From: Kalaharituber pfeilii
Lineage: Eukaryota > Ascomycota > Pezizomycetes > Pezizales > Pezizaceae
Direction of reading: 5' to 3'
Assembly: GCA_015179045.1 (NCBI GenBank)
Contig: WHUZ01000022.1
Span: 372,001 to 436,000 of the forward strand
DNA: 64,000 nucleotides
Shown piece by piece: positions 32,853-41,460 of the stretch; the first letter of the stretch is position 1, and each line of letters starts with the position of its first letter. Below the pieces are notes generated by a model. It saw nothing but the letters and a program-made list of their open reading frames with translations. It made no database searches and was not told where the DNA came from. The translations under genes and the position numbers were made by a program.

Positions 32853-33137
32853 TTAGGTATGCTCATTGATAATTCCTTTCGCAACCAGCTGATCTGCCCT
32901 CTCTGCGAAATCGAAGATAAAAGCTCGGAATTGCGAAGGCGTTGGGTCCAAGGTGTCACGCATTGTGCGAGCGATTGATTGGAGGTATGCTTCAGTATAC
33001 TTGCGCTGTTCTGTATCGTCGTCCTTAAATTCCTCAAGGAACTCATTCTTGAACTCGTTCCAGCTGGTAATCTGCGGCTGTCCATTCAGATACCTCGCCA
33101 CGTGCTTTGTCACATGCTTGGTAAGCCTTGACTCCAT
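32853..33137 (-). pseudogene. Gag N-terminal part of gypsy family 2
   Basis: Begins MESRLTKHVTKHVARYLNGQ and continues with a retrotransposon gag core (SWNEFKNEFLEEFKD, DFAERADQLVAKGI). It stops after IINEHT, about 100 bp before the fusion frame at 32755 starts. Confidence 0.65.
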
Positions 33138-33269
33138 TCTTGTTACGATACCAAATGACCCTTATCACTTTGGAAAATTTTTTTTCCTCTAACACTATCT
33201 CTGTGGCGTTTTTCAGGGTCTCCAGCTGTTCCCACTTTCCTCAGCGTTGAGTTGACCCTCCGTGGTGCG

Positions 33270-33430
33270 AGTATAAGATGCAGATGTGTGCGAGGGATGC
33301 GAGGTGTGCGAGGTGTGCGAGGGTGCGTATTGTGCAAGCGAGGGAATATGCGAGAGTGCGAATTGTATGACTTGTGCGAAGCATGCGAAGCGTGCGAGTA
33401 TGCAAGAGTGCGAGTTGTGCGAGTTGTGCA
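33270..33430. repeat. TGCGAG-type minisatellite in the leader of gypsy family 2
   Basis: Many variants of GTGCGAGG/ATGCGAAGC every 8-10 bp between primer site and gag. Confidence 0.75.
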
Positions 33431-33508
33431 AATTAATGCTAGCCCAAAGATGCCCAAAGATGCCCAGAAATGCGAGTTATCGTACTTTCATTCTTCAGCC
33501 ACAGCTCT

Positions 33509-33525
33509 CCGGTCGAAGGGACCAA
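33509..33525 (-). promoter_or_regulatory. tRNA-type primer-binding site
   Basis: Directly after the LTR end on the minus strand: TTGGTCCCTTCGACCGG. It contains TGG, the complement of the tRNA CCA end, unlike gypsy family 1. The tRNA is not identified. Confidence 0.5.
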
Positions 33526-33840
33526 TGTAAGATAGACAGATAGTATCAACTACTGCCTTGCGATGGACCGGAGCGGTGAGAACTGGCAGAACGAGCGTAC
33601 AACCAAATGCGAGTGCGAGTGCGAAAAGAAGAGAAGAGAAGAAGGTTGGGCATTGTATGTGCTATACCTTGCCATAGCCTTACAGGCGGCACGCGAGTAA
33701 TGAAATAAAAAAAAATAAAAAAAAATAAAAAAAAATTGTATGTGCTACAGTACAGGAAGTCTATACTGTAGATATGATATCGCCTCACGTGCTGCCCTTA
33801 TCTCCACGTGCCTTCCATGCCAAGCTTTTACCTTTTACCC
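33526..33840 (-). repeat. Partial 5' LTR of gypsy family 2
   Basis: Starts (plus orientation) TGTAAGATAGACAGATAGTA and holds an LTA mini-element at 33665-33735. It ends abruptly at TCCGTCACC near 33840. Confidence 0.75.
33665..33735 (+). mobile_element. LTA mini-element in an LTR
   Basis: Body CTTGCCATAGCC...GCGAGTAATGAAAT with an (A8T)n tail. TSD TTGTATGTGCTA at 33653-33664 and 33736-33747. Confidence 0.92.
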
Positions 33841-33961
33841 ATTCCGTCACCGTCACCATACCGTGATCTCCAGGGACCGAATCAAGAGGTTCTTTCTGCG
33901 TAGGAGAGTGGATAAGGTCGCAAATGATGGCTCTGAGGCATCAGATGCAGAAGGGGACTGA
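33841..33961 (+). pseudogene. Integrase C-terminal end of gypsy family 2, plus strand
   Basis: ISRDRIKRFFLRRRVDKV...EASDAEGD-stop: the continuation of the integrase cut at 31010, lacking about 45 residues at the junction. A polypurine G-run follows at 33969-33986. Confidence 0.7.
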
Positions 33962-33989
33962 ACAGCAAGGGGGGGGGGGGGGGGGGTCG

Positions 33990-34867
33990 TGATGATGTTG
34001 AGATGTTAAGGTGTACGCAGGTTGGTAGGTATAGATCTCATTTGTATTGAACTGTTTGCACATTTGCTTAATTTCGTTTGTTCGTTTGTTAATTTGTTCG
34101 TTTGCCTGTCTTTTCGTTACATTGCTTGATTGTTAATCTGCTTCTTTTCTTTGTCGCGGCGAGGAGTCCGCTTTTTTTAAGAGGGGGTGGAAAATGATGT
34201 TGAAATCAGCGAATTTGGTCCATTTCCTTGTATTTCGCACTTCTGTTAATCTCCTGTCAGTTTCTTGTGTTTTCGGAAGTTATTGTGCAAGGGTCATCTT
34301 ATCCGGTCACTTTGACGTCATTGAGCGGGTAGCGACGAGGTTTTTTGCTCCTCCTGATTGTTGCTGTTTTTGTCTATTTCGCTTGTTCTTTTTCGCTTTT
34401 TCTGCTATATCGCTGTGATGTCTGAGGTCCCGCTATGGATCGCCTTGTCTTTAGTCGCTGAGGTTGAGGTTGAGGTTGAGGTTGAGAGGAAGGAAAAGTC
34501 AAGGTCGTGATGGGGCCGCTCTATGGGGAGGGGGGTGACGACGACGGAATGGGTTAATGCAAGCTTGGCATGGATAAGGTTAGAACCTGGAGATAAGGGC
34601 AGCACGTGAGGCGATATCATATATGTAGACTTTCTGTACTGTAGCACATACAATGAACAACCTTCTTCTCTTCTCTTCTTTTCGAACTTGCACTCGCATT
34701 TGGTCGTACGTTCGTCCCGCCAGTTTTCACCGCTCCGGTCCATCGCAAGGCAGCAGACTGCCAGCAGTGGATACTATCCAGTCTCGAACCAGACTACCGC
34801 TTAGTGGCTGACTAAGCTACTCCACACTACGCGGTTGCTTCGTGGGATACTATCTGTCTATCTTACA
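33990..34867 (+). repeat. 3' LTR of gypsy family 2 (full length, with insertion)
   Basis: Starts TGATGATGTTGAGATG after the G-run, ends ATCTGTCTATCTTACA. A GAGGTT hexamer array lies at 34459-34483. It holds a 66-bp tRNA-like insertion at 34779-34844. Confidence 0.75.
34779..34844 (-). mobile_element. tRNA-like retroposed insertion
   Basis: The 10-bp repeat GGATACTATC (34769-34778 and 34845-34854) flanks 66 bp absent from the two other LTR copies. On the minus strand it has an A-box-like TAGCTTAGTCAGC within a GCTTAG/CTAAGC stem and a perfect B-box core GTTCGAGAC. The last part can fold as a T-arm (stem TCTGG/CTGGA with two wobble pairs, loop TTCGAGA). An anticodon arm is not evident and there is no poly(A). 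Confidence 0.55.
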
Positions 34868-35428
34868 GCGGCCAGGCCTGTGGATTCATTGTTCCAAAAG
34901 GACTCTCGTTTGTACCCTACTTCTGCCTACTGGCCCAACTGCCCTTTCTCTTCCTGATACTCTCTCCGTATCCTTCACTAAGACAGCTCCCAAACGTTCC
35001 GCATGCTCTGATCACCAGGTCTCCCGACATTGCCCTTCCCTTCTCTTCTCTTCATCTCGTTGACCCCCGCTGCTCTTCCCTCCTCATCTTGCAGTCCTTG
35101 TGGTCTCCTCTGCAACTCATATTATCAATCTTCTCAACCCTCTTCAGCTCTTTCAGCCGCCGTCCTCCTGTTTTCGTTAGCTTTCAATATTTCCACCTTA
35201 TCCCGTTGATCTCCCTTCCTCTTTCGGCATCCTCAGGTTATTGGCCTTCTACCTGTCATGCCTCCAACGACTTCCGCAGCTATGCCTGGAACTTCAGCAG
35301 GAAAAAAATTCAAGCGTGCCTCAGCAAGCCTTTCTGAGGATGATATCCTTGAGATAGTGGAAGGGCTTTTGCCTTCTGGAGCGCTACGCGATATGATAGG
35401 TTGATTGCCGCCGTCGAAAGCCACAATC
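34868..35428. other. Stretch without a recognised gene
   Basis: Pyrimidine-rich plus strand. A frame around 35250-35400 (PTTSAAMPGTSAGKKFKRAS) looks protein-like, continues in pieces after the LTB insertion, and is unrecognised. Confidence 0.3.
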
Positions 35429-35484
35429 CTTTTTTTTTTTTTTAATCACGTGACCCCGCTTGCAGCTGTTCGCCAAGGCAGGGC
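35429..35484 (-). mobile_element. LTB mini-element
   Basis: TTTAATCACGTGACCCCGCT ... CCAAGGCAGGGC. Imperfect TSD GAAAGCCACAATC/GAAAAGCCGCAATC. Confidence 0.85.
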
Positions 35485-35591
35485 GAAAAGCCGCAATCGA
35501 GAACTACAGCAAAGCACCAGCGTTGCCATCGGCAACTTGACCGAGTCAAAAATCTGTGCTGCCTTCAATCTCAGCACAATTAAAAATCAGA

Positions 35592-36103
35592 TTTTTTTTT
35601 TTTTTTATTTCATTACTCGCATGCCGCCCTGTGGGCTATGGCGAGGTATATATATAAAGACTAACTAACAAAGGAAAAAAGCACTAAGTACAGGTATTTG
35701 GACCGGGGTCCGAGCCTATCTATTCCCTTTTCCTGTTTGGCTCGTACTTCTCCGATCTCAGCCACTTCCCCCCAAGTCTGACTTTCCCAGCCTCCACCCT
35801 TGTCTTTGTGTATACCACGACGGAGCTTGTCTTCTTCCCTTCCTCCTCTAGTGTCTGCTTCCTCCGCAGCCATCTTATGCCCGTTGTCTTCTTATCTAAC
35901 TCCATGTTGTCTTCTTCCAACCACTTCCTGACCTTCTCCAAGTCTTTCCTTAGTGCAACGCCATGTATGACGATGCCCTGCGTGAAACGGGGGGAGGTTC
36001 GGGTGGTGCGTGGGGTCTGATTGCTGGGGCGTGGTGGTGCGGCAGTGGGGGCGGGGGTGGCGGGGGCGGGTGTCGGGGTCGGGGTGGGGTTCGGTGACGG
36101 TAT
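35592..36103 (-). mobile_element. LINE-A derivative: 5'-truncated ORF1 joined to LTA tail
   Basis: TSD ATTAAAAATCAGA (35579-35591 and 36104-36116) flanks 512 bp. On the minus strand it reads ORF1 C-terminal half, about 75 bp of 3' UTR, then the complete LTA tail and poly(A). ORF2 (endonuclease, reverse transcriptase) is absent between ORF1 and the tail. Confidence 0.85.
35720..36103 (-). pseudogene. LINE-A ORF1, 5'-truncated
   Basis: Pro/Thr-rich linker, then an RRM-like/esterase-less ORF1 module: GIVIHGVALRKDLEKVRKWL ... SSVVVYTKTR ... KVRLGGKWLRSEKY, stop. The same module occurs in LINE-B ORF1 at 49229-50179 and in pieces at 41060-41170. Confidence 0.75.
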
Positions 36104-36249
36104 ATTAAAAATCAGAACTTTGAACACCGCTGGCGATTCCGGATGCCAGTCCCAGAAAAGCTACCAGAACACGTGGAGTGGCATGGACCATCTTCGTGCA
36201 TAGAGCGTTTCTTGTGGCTTTACATTCACGGGGCAAGGCGTACCAGTGA

Positions 36250-36310
36250 TTTTTTTTTTTTTTTTTTTAATATCATTACTCGCATGCCGCCCTATGGGCT
36301 ATGGCGAGGT
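36250..36310 (-). mobile_element. LTA mini-element (reference copy)
   Basis: 18 T, AATATCATTACTCGCATGCC, body ending GGGCTATGGCGAG. Perfect 13-bp TSD GGCGTACCAGTGA at 36237-36249 and 36311-36323. Confidence 0.95.
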
Positions 36311-36323
36311 GGCGTACCAGTGA

Positions 36324-36709
36324 GGCGATGTGTCGGTCTATTATGGATGCTATATTCTTGGAGTGCATCAGTGTGCTGGTATGTTCAGCTCCATTCCCTT
36401 TCATCATGCCTTATGTGAGAAGAGGTGACTGACTGCGCCAAACGAGTAGGATGGGTATGCAGACAAGTATGCTTTCCTCAAGGACTCTAGTAGAGTTAAT
36501 GCCTCGCAAACCCCTCCTAGCGCTCCCAAAACTGCTCCAACCTCTCCACTCGGCATGGTAAAGGTGTTTGGGGAGGTGAGCTGCACTTACAAGTCAATAA
36601 ACGATCACACAATCTATTCTGGGCGACTTGACTATGCCATCGGGATCGAGTTAGATTTTACAGCATGTGCAATCACAATCGCCCTCAGCTCTTCAGCAAC
36701 ACGTCTTTG
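36324..36709. other. Stretch without a recognised gene
   Basis: No conserved frame or repeat recognised. It may be the 5' part of the PD-(D/E)XK-like gene that is cut by the LINE-B insertion. Confidence 0.3.
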
Positions 36710-36960
36710 TTTTTTTTTTGTTTTTTTTTTTTAATTTCACGTAACCCCGCTTGCAGCTGTTCGCCATGGCAGGGTCCCTGGACCGAAGTCCTTATGGCCC
36801 GGAGACAGGCACCTGTGCAACTACCTACACATTCATCCCCTTGTAAAAAGACACAAAGATACCACTACTTCGGTGATGCGGAGGAAACACAAAGCGAGAG
36901 CCCAATGTCTCATGAGAACAATCAAGCACGAATACCCAAATATCCCCCCAGAAAATTAAG
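36710..36960 (-). mobile_element. LINE-B 3' fragment with extended LTB tail
   Basis: Poly(T) tract with one G, LTB core, extension with GGACTTCGGTCC (minus strand) and CCTGTCTCCGGGCC, then 3' UTR shared with 29724-29850 (X block at 36840-36960). The TSD was not found. Confidence 0.75.
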
Positions 36961-36971
36961 CAGTCATGTCC

Positions 36972-37434
36972 ATCTCGAGCATACACAGCACTTCAGAAAC
37001 CGAGCCTGCTGTCACTACTGAGCATCATTGAAGCGAAGGTAGAGGGAGGCATTGAGCTGGCCCGAAATCAACTCCTCGGATACCTCGGTTGCATCCATGC
37101 ATGGCGCAAACGGCGTGGCAAACTCTCTGCCCAGGTGCATGGCATCGCAACCGATGGTCTTGTGTGGATGTTTTTACGAGTGTCGGACGAGGGAGAAGTC
37201 CAAGAGTCCGAGAAAATAGACATCACAAAGGACAACGGGCTGGAGAAAGCAATGAGGGGAATTATGAGTATGTTGTGCGAAGCCCTAAAGACCGCCACAC
37301 CATTTTCGTCCCTGATTGAGAAAGGTGTGGAAATGAAGGTCGAAGAAATTCAGCCTGATGCCCTTCTAGATCACGAGGGAAATGGGTTCTTGGATTTGCC
37401 GCCTGCTCCACTGCTGGATGAGTATGAGGCTTGA
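36972..37434 (+). pseudogene. PD-(D/E)XK-like nuclease domain protein, 3' part
   Basis: A frame open from about 36972 reads SIIEAKVEGGIELARNQLLG, YLGCIHAWRKRRGKLSAQ, HGIATDGLVWMFLRV and ends LLDEYEA. An E-x-K followed by a Gln-containing helix, a strand and 'GxATDGxxWxFxRV' is typical of a restriction-endonuclease-like domain common in fungal proteins of unknown role, including some Crinkler-like proteins. Only the C-terminal part is present; the 5' part is cut by the LINE-B fragment. Function not known. Confidence 0.45.
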
Positions 37435-37779
37435 TTATGCCATAGTTCAATTAGGAAGTGTGCGGCAGGGTGCTGAGGGAGATGGATACTATCAACGGGA
37501 GTTATGGAAAGAAGAACATACAGCATTCTCAAAACCCGATGAAAGTACACTGAGTGCCCTGAAACCTGTGGAACTGACAACTGAGGCCCCCTCTACCCAA
37601 GAAGAATGACAGCAAAAAATCTCCAGAGCCCACCGAAATCCCCCCCAATTCTCCTTCATCCCTTCCCATTTTGGAATTCCGCTCCCTTGTATGGGCATGC
37701 CAAGATTCCTACAGTCTAGCTGGCCTTGTCAAGGCTATTTCCGTTTGAGGTGTATGTAAGTAAAGTAGTTATTCATGTA
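37435..37779. other. Stretch without a recognised gene
   Basis: An overlapping frame continues to 37609 (ESTLSALKPVELTTEAPSTQ) and may belong to the same decayed gene. Otherwise nothing recognised. Confidence 0.3.
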
Positions 37780-37792
37780 GCTTAGACATACT

Positions 37793-37912
37793 TTTTTAAT
37801 ATCACATTACTCGTATACCGCCCTTTTTTTTTTTTTTTTCCCCTTCACGTGACCCCGCATGCAGCTGTTTGCCATGGCAGGGCTCGTATACCGCCCTGGG
37901 GGGTACGACGAG
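37793..37912 (-). mobile_element. LTA mini-element interrupted by an LTB mini-element
   Basis: LTA TSD GCTTAGACATACT/GTTTAGACATACT (37780-37792 and 37913-37925). Its body is split at CTCGTATACCGCCCT by the LTB copy at 37825-37882. Confidence 0.92.
37825..37882 (-). mobile_element. LTB mini-element nested in LTA
   Basis: TSD CTCGTATACCGCCCT (15 bp, perfect) at 37810-37824 and 37883-37897; the duplicated target is LTA body sequence. Confidence 0.95.
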
Positions 37913-37925
37913 GTTTAGACATACT

Positions 37926-38555
37926 TCCTTCCTAGGGCTTCGTCGAGAGTGTAAATCTCCGAGGCGGCGGGAATGGAAGGAATACAACGGCCTTGACCAC
38001 TCTTCTCTTACCGAAAGTTGGTAGTCTATAAGTTTTATGGTATAATAACTTAAGTAATTATCTGTTCTTCGTGTCTGTCATTATCGAAAAGACGTTCACC
38101 TGAATTTGCTGAAAACCAGAGGTGTAGATCGGACCATTCACCAATTGTGAGGTAACTGCCAAGCCTTCCTAGTTTGGCTGGCATAGCATGCGAAGAGTAC
38201 AGTAGTCAGACTAGAAATAGCCTGCTCAGAAAAGTACACGGTATACGCTGTATAGACCAGCCAGCTTCGACTACAATGGAGTTTCGCGAGTAGAGAGATG
38301 GCTATGTCATGTCATGTCTGCATGAGGAACAGCCATGGCTGTTCGCATGCTCGGCTGTTCTCTTTGTTCAGGTACGACCGGCAGGGGATAAGAAGCTGCT
38401 CGACTGCATATACGTAGGTATCAATTCAGAACGTGTGCAGTTGGTGCGAGGACACATATTTGTGCGCGCGGAAAGGCAACAATCAGCGGCACTCAATCTT
38501 TCGGTCGTTTGCCTCATGGAAGCCTAAGGATTGATGCTGGCGAACCATTCCTCGA
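37926..38555. other. Stretch without a recognised gene
   Basis: Short unrecognised frames only (for example 38309-38527, +). Confidence 0.35.
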
Positions 38556-38840
38556 TCAGATTCCCCCTCCGCTCCATCCTGCTTTCACCCCTTCGACTCT
38601 CACACTGCCAGGTGATTGATTAGCCCCATGCTTGTCCTCCTTCTTGGGCCTCTCTAGCTCCCTGCACTCCAACACCACGTGCTCTGCGCTCCACACCTCC
38701 CTGCATCTGCAACTTGGCTCCTCTGTCGGAACAATACATCCGCCACCGCGTTGAGTATGAATGTCGGAACATTTCATCAGTACTCCTTATCACATGTGCT
38801 CCTGTTTCTGCGTGCCTGTTGCTTCCCGGCACGTACATTA
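38556..38840 (-). pseudogene. LINE ORF2 C-terminal zinc-finger fragment
   Basis: CRCREVWSAEHVVLECRELE matches the C-x-C...H-x-x-x-x-C finger that ends ORF2 of Tad-like LINEs. Upstream residues (IRSTDEMFRHSYSTRWRM) are in another frame, so the copy is broken. Confidence 0.65.
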
Positions 38841-38906
38841 GTACTCCGTATGTGTTATATTCCTTTTATATGTACCTTCACTCATGTGTACAACTGCATC
38901 CATTAC

Positions 38907-38955
38907 TTTTTTTTTTATTTTTAACCCCGCATATCGCTACTCGCTATGGCAGGGC
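38907..38955 (-). mobile_element. LTB mini-element, diverged
   Basis: Body CCCTGCCATAGCGAGTAGCG (minus strand) and short 3' end. TSD GCATCCATTAC at 38896-38906 and 38956-38966. Confidence 0.88.
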
Positions 38956-39128
38956 GCATCCATTACGGCCCTTTGCTGATCACTAGACGTAATAGTCTCA
39001 ACGATACAGATGCTCGTTTTTCCCGGGAAGCCCTCTTTATCAACCACCAACGTGGGAAACTCCATGAATTCTAGGGCCCGACATTGTGACATCCTCCGCG
39101 AAAATCTGTCTCCTCCACATGCCGTTCC

Positions 39129-39184
39129 CGCCCTGCCATGGCGAGCAGCTGCAAGCGGGGTTACGTGAAAAAAAAAAAAAAAAA
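39129..39184 (+). mobile_element. LTB mini-element
   Basis: CGCCCTGCCATGGCGAGCAG ... GGGGTTACGTG plus A-run. TSD ACATGCCGTTCC at 39117-39128 and 39185-39196. Confidence 0.95.
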
Positions 39185-39258
39185 ACATGCCGTTCCTCTT
39201 CCCCAGGGCGCAGCCACGTGAGGCTTGCGAGAGCCCTCCTGCGCCGGCGGCCCTTTGC

Positions 39259-39317
39259 TTTGCCCCTGCCATAGCGAGCAGCGGTAAGCGGGGTTACGTG
39301 ATAAAAAAAAAAAACAA
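39259..39317 (+). mobile_element. LTB mini-element, 75 bp from the previous one
   Basis: CCCTGCCATAGCGAGCAGCG ... TTACGTGAT plus A-run with CAA end. TSD GGCCCTTTGC at 39249-39258 and 39318-39327. Confidence 0.93.
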
Positions 39318-39327
39318 GGCCCTTTGC

Positions 39328-39659
39328 CTCCGCCTCCTCTCCGCAACCAGCATTCCAGATCCGTTGTGGTGGTAACCACGGTACCGATGGAAAGAATAAG
39401 GCTATACGCGGGCCGGAGCGGTACTCAGCGGTAGGGCCACATGATGACACATGCATGGGATGAGGAAGAAAATTATGATTAAGAAGCGAGATATGTATGT
39501 ATAGGCTCAGTTGGAAGGCGAAGGTGGTCTATAAATTGTATGTAGATAGGACTGTGTGGAGGGACATGGAGGGAGACATACACAGAGATATAGAGACATG
39601 GACAGATATGGACACGTACAGACAAGACAATTGAAGACTCTTTTCTTGACATTTGATTA
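39328..39659. other. Stretch without a recognised gene
   Basis: Purine-rich GACATGGA-type simple sequence at 39540-39620; no frame recognised. Confidence 0.35.
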
Positions 39660-39935
39660 TTGAGGCCGCCCTTGAGGCTTCATTCCGCCAGCTCTAGATA
39701 CCGGTACCCGTGCGAAACAGTGGATGCTGTTGAGCCGTCATCACACCGTATCTCCGGCTTGTCGGCGTTTCCTATCTTCTTGACTGCGCTGATTGCCGCC
39801 TGGGAGTCTAGAAGCAGCCGCACTTTGGCTCTGCTGCCCACAGCCTCCAGTGCACCCCTCATACCTGCAATCTCGTCCTACACTGCGGTTTTGTGCCAAC
39901 CTAGAAGCTCCTTTCAGCTTCTCCCACCACGACCT
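39660..39935 (-). pseudogene. LINE ORF2 RNase H fragment
   Basis: EIAGMRGALEAVG with the metal-binding Glu region and VRLLLDSQAAISAVKKIGN with the Asp of the second motif. 5' and 3' parts are missing. Confidence 0.7.
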
Positions 39936-39941
39936 CACTGA

Positions 39942-39975
39942 TTATTTTTTTTTTTTTAATATCATTACTCGACCG
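39942..39975 (-). mobile_element. Minimal LTA insertion (body of about 14-17 nt)
   Basis: T-run, AATATCATTACTCGACCG. TSD CCTCACTGA at 39933-39941 and 39976-39984. Only the part 3' of the LTA hairpin was copied. Confidence 0.75.
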
Positions 39976-40069
39976 CCTCACTGAGGCGCAAAGTGTCGGG
40001 TGCCACTGCTACGCCGAGACGGGGGTCAGTTTCGTAGGTGTCCAGGTACACAATGTGGTGACGAAGTGA

Positions 40070-40304
40070 AGGCAAGCTTGGCATGGATAGCACGTGGAGA
40101 TAAGGCAGCACGTGAGGTGATATCATATATATAGACTTTCTGTACTGTAGCTCATACAATTAACAACCTTCTCTTCTCTTCTTTTCGCATCCACGCTTTC
40201 GCACTCGCACTCGCATTTGGTCGTGCGTTCGTTCCACCAGTTCTCACCGCTCCGGTCCTTCGAGAGGCAGTAGTGGAGTGGATACTATCTGTCTATCATA
40301 CAAC
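40070..40304 (+). repeat. LTR fragment of gypsy family 2
   Basis: Last part of the LTR (AAGCTTGGCATGGATAG ... GATACTATCTGTCTATCATACA) without the tRNA-like insertion. Confidence 0.75.
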
Positions 40305-40985
40305 ATGAAAGGGTGTTGTAACTTACTCCTCAACTAGGAGCGTACAGGTACGCAGAATCAGAAATATGACACCCGGTTGCGGCATTCCTTTGGGGAGATT
40401 ACGATACCGCAGTGGAATATTATAAGACTCGAACTAATTCACCAGAAGCGGGCCAAGTTCCCTCTACTACCTGCATTACATTGCTTAATAGAGCTATTTA
40501 TAACACAATGCATATGGGCAAGACATGCGAGCATAATCTTGAGCTACGAGTTGGTAGTATCTGGAATATATATGGATTGGAATTGCATGCCAAGGGCTCC
40601 CACTGGCGACGAATTGGATAATCGCGGAATATTTGCGGGCTATGCATATAGACGCAGAAAAACCAATTGACCCATTTCGGCTTTTCTGGTCCGAATTCTG
40701 CGCGTCTTCGTGGCAAGAAAAAAAAAAAAAAAAAAAAAAAATTTAAGTCCGCTTGTTTTAGACAAAAGATAGTCTCGTAAACCAGCTCTCCTGTAAATCA
40801 GTAATGTCGCAAACCGATGGCGGAAGGTGCTGAAAGCAGCAGAAATGTAAGCCGGATGGGCCTCGGGCCGAAAGGGGGAAGTGGCATCTACCTGATCGGG
40901 TAATGTGGGAATGCGAGCGGGAGGAAGTGGAGCCTTGTCAGGATGGGACAGATCCTCCTCCTCCACACCGCGATGTCCTCTAAGA
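40305..40985. other. Stretch without a recognised gene
   Basis: A 25-A run at 40719-40743 has no LTA or LTB body. No frame recognised. Confidence 0.35.
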
Positions 40986-40989
40986 CCTC

Positions 40990-41330
40990 AGCTGCAGTTT
41001 AATAGAGACCCTCATCTTCTCATACTTATCTGCCTCCCTCTACCCTTCTTTCCCCACGCTGCCACCACCAGAACAAGACATGGCATCGTAATACATGGCA
41101 TCGCCCTCAGGAAATACCTGGGGAACGTCAGGAAATGGCTGGGAGACTGTAACGGCGGACGTGGTCTGGGGCCCGTGGATGACGGCGATCTACGGAGCGC
41201 AGGCAGGAGGCGGCAGGCGGCAGTTCAGCAGTTCGCGGCAGCAAGGCGGTTCAACGGTTCACAGCGGTACAGCAGTTCAGCGGATCGGCACAGCAGGTAA
41301 CCACTCTACTTAGTAGAAACTAAATACAAG
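40990..41330 (+). pseudogene. LINE-A ORF1 fragment
   Basis: RHGIVIHGIALRKYLGNVRK matches the ORF1 module of 35592-36103. It then degenerates into CAG/CGG-rich repeats. Confidence 0.6.
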
Positions 41331-41460
41331 AGGTTGCGTAAAGAGAAAAAGGAAAGGAGAACACACAGCCATGAACACCACTTATATACACTTTTGAGAC
41401 TGCAATACGCACTCAGGTCACATCCCTTTTACCCATATATATTGTACCGACATCCCAAAA

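Larger units (their letters stand above)
31011..33840 (-). mobile_element. Gypsy family 2 element, minus strand, pol-deleted, both LTRs truncated
   Basis: In minus order: partial 5' LTR (33840-33526), tRNA-type primer site, leader with TGCGAG minisatellite (33430-33270), gag (33137-32760), gag/integrase-tail fusion frame (32755-31706), G-rich polypurine tract (31697-31673), partial 3' LTR (31670-31011). The left LTR lacks its last 100 bp and the right one lacks about the first 500 bp. It sits inside the C-terminal integrase coding part of a plus-strand copy of the same family (30300-31010 and 33841-34867). Confidence 0.75.

Noticed and set aside
40719..40743. 25-A tract as a mini-element
   Set aside because: No LTA/LTB body beside it and no clear duplication.
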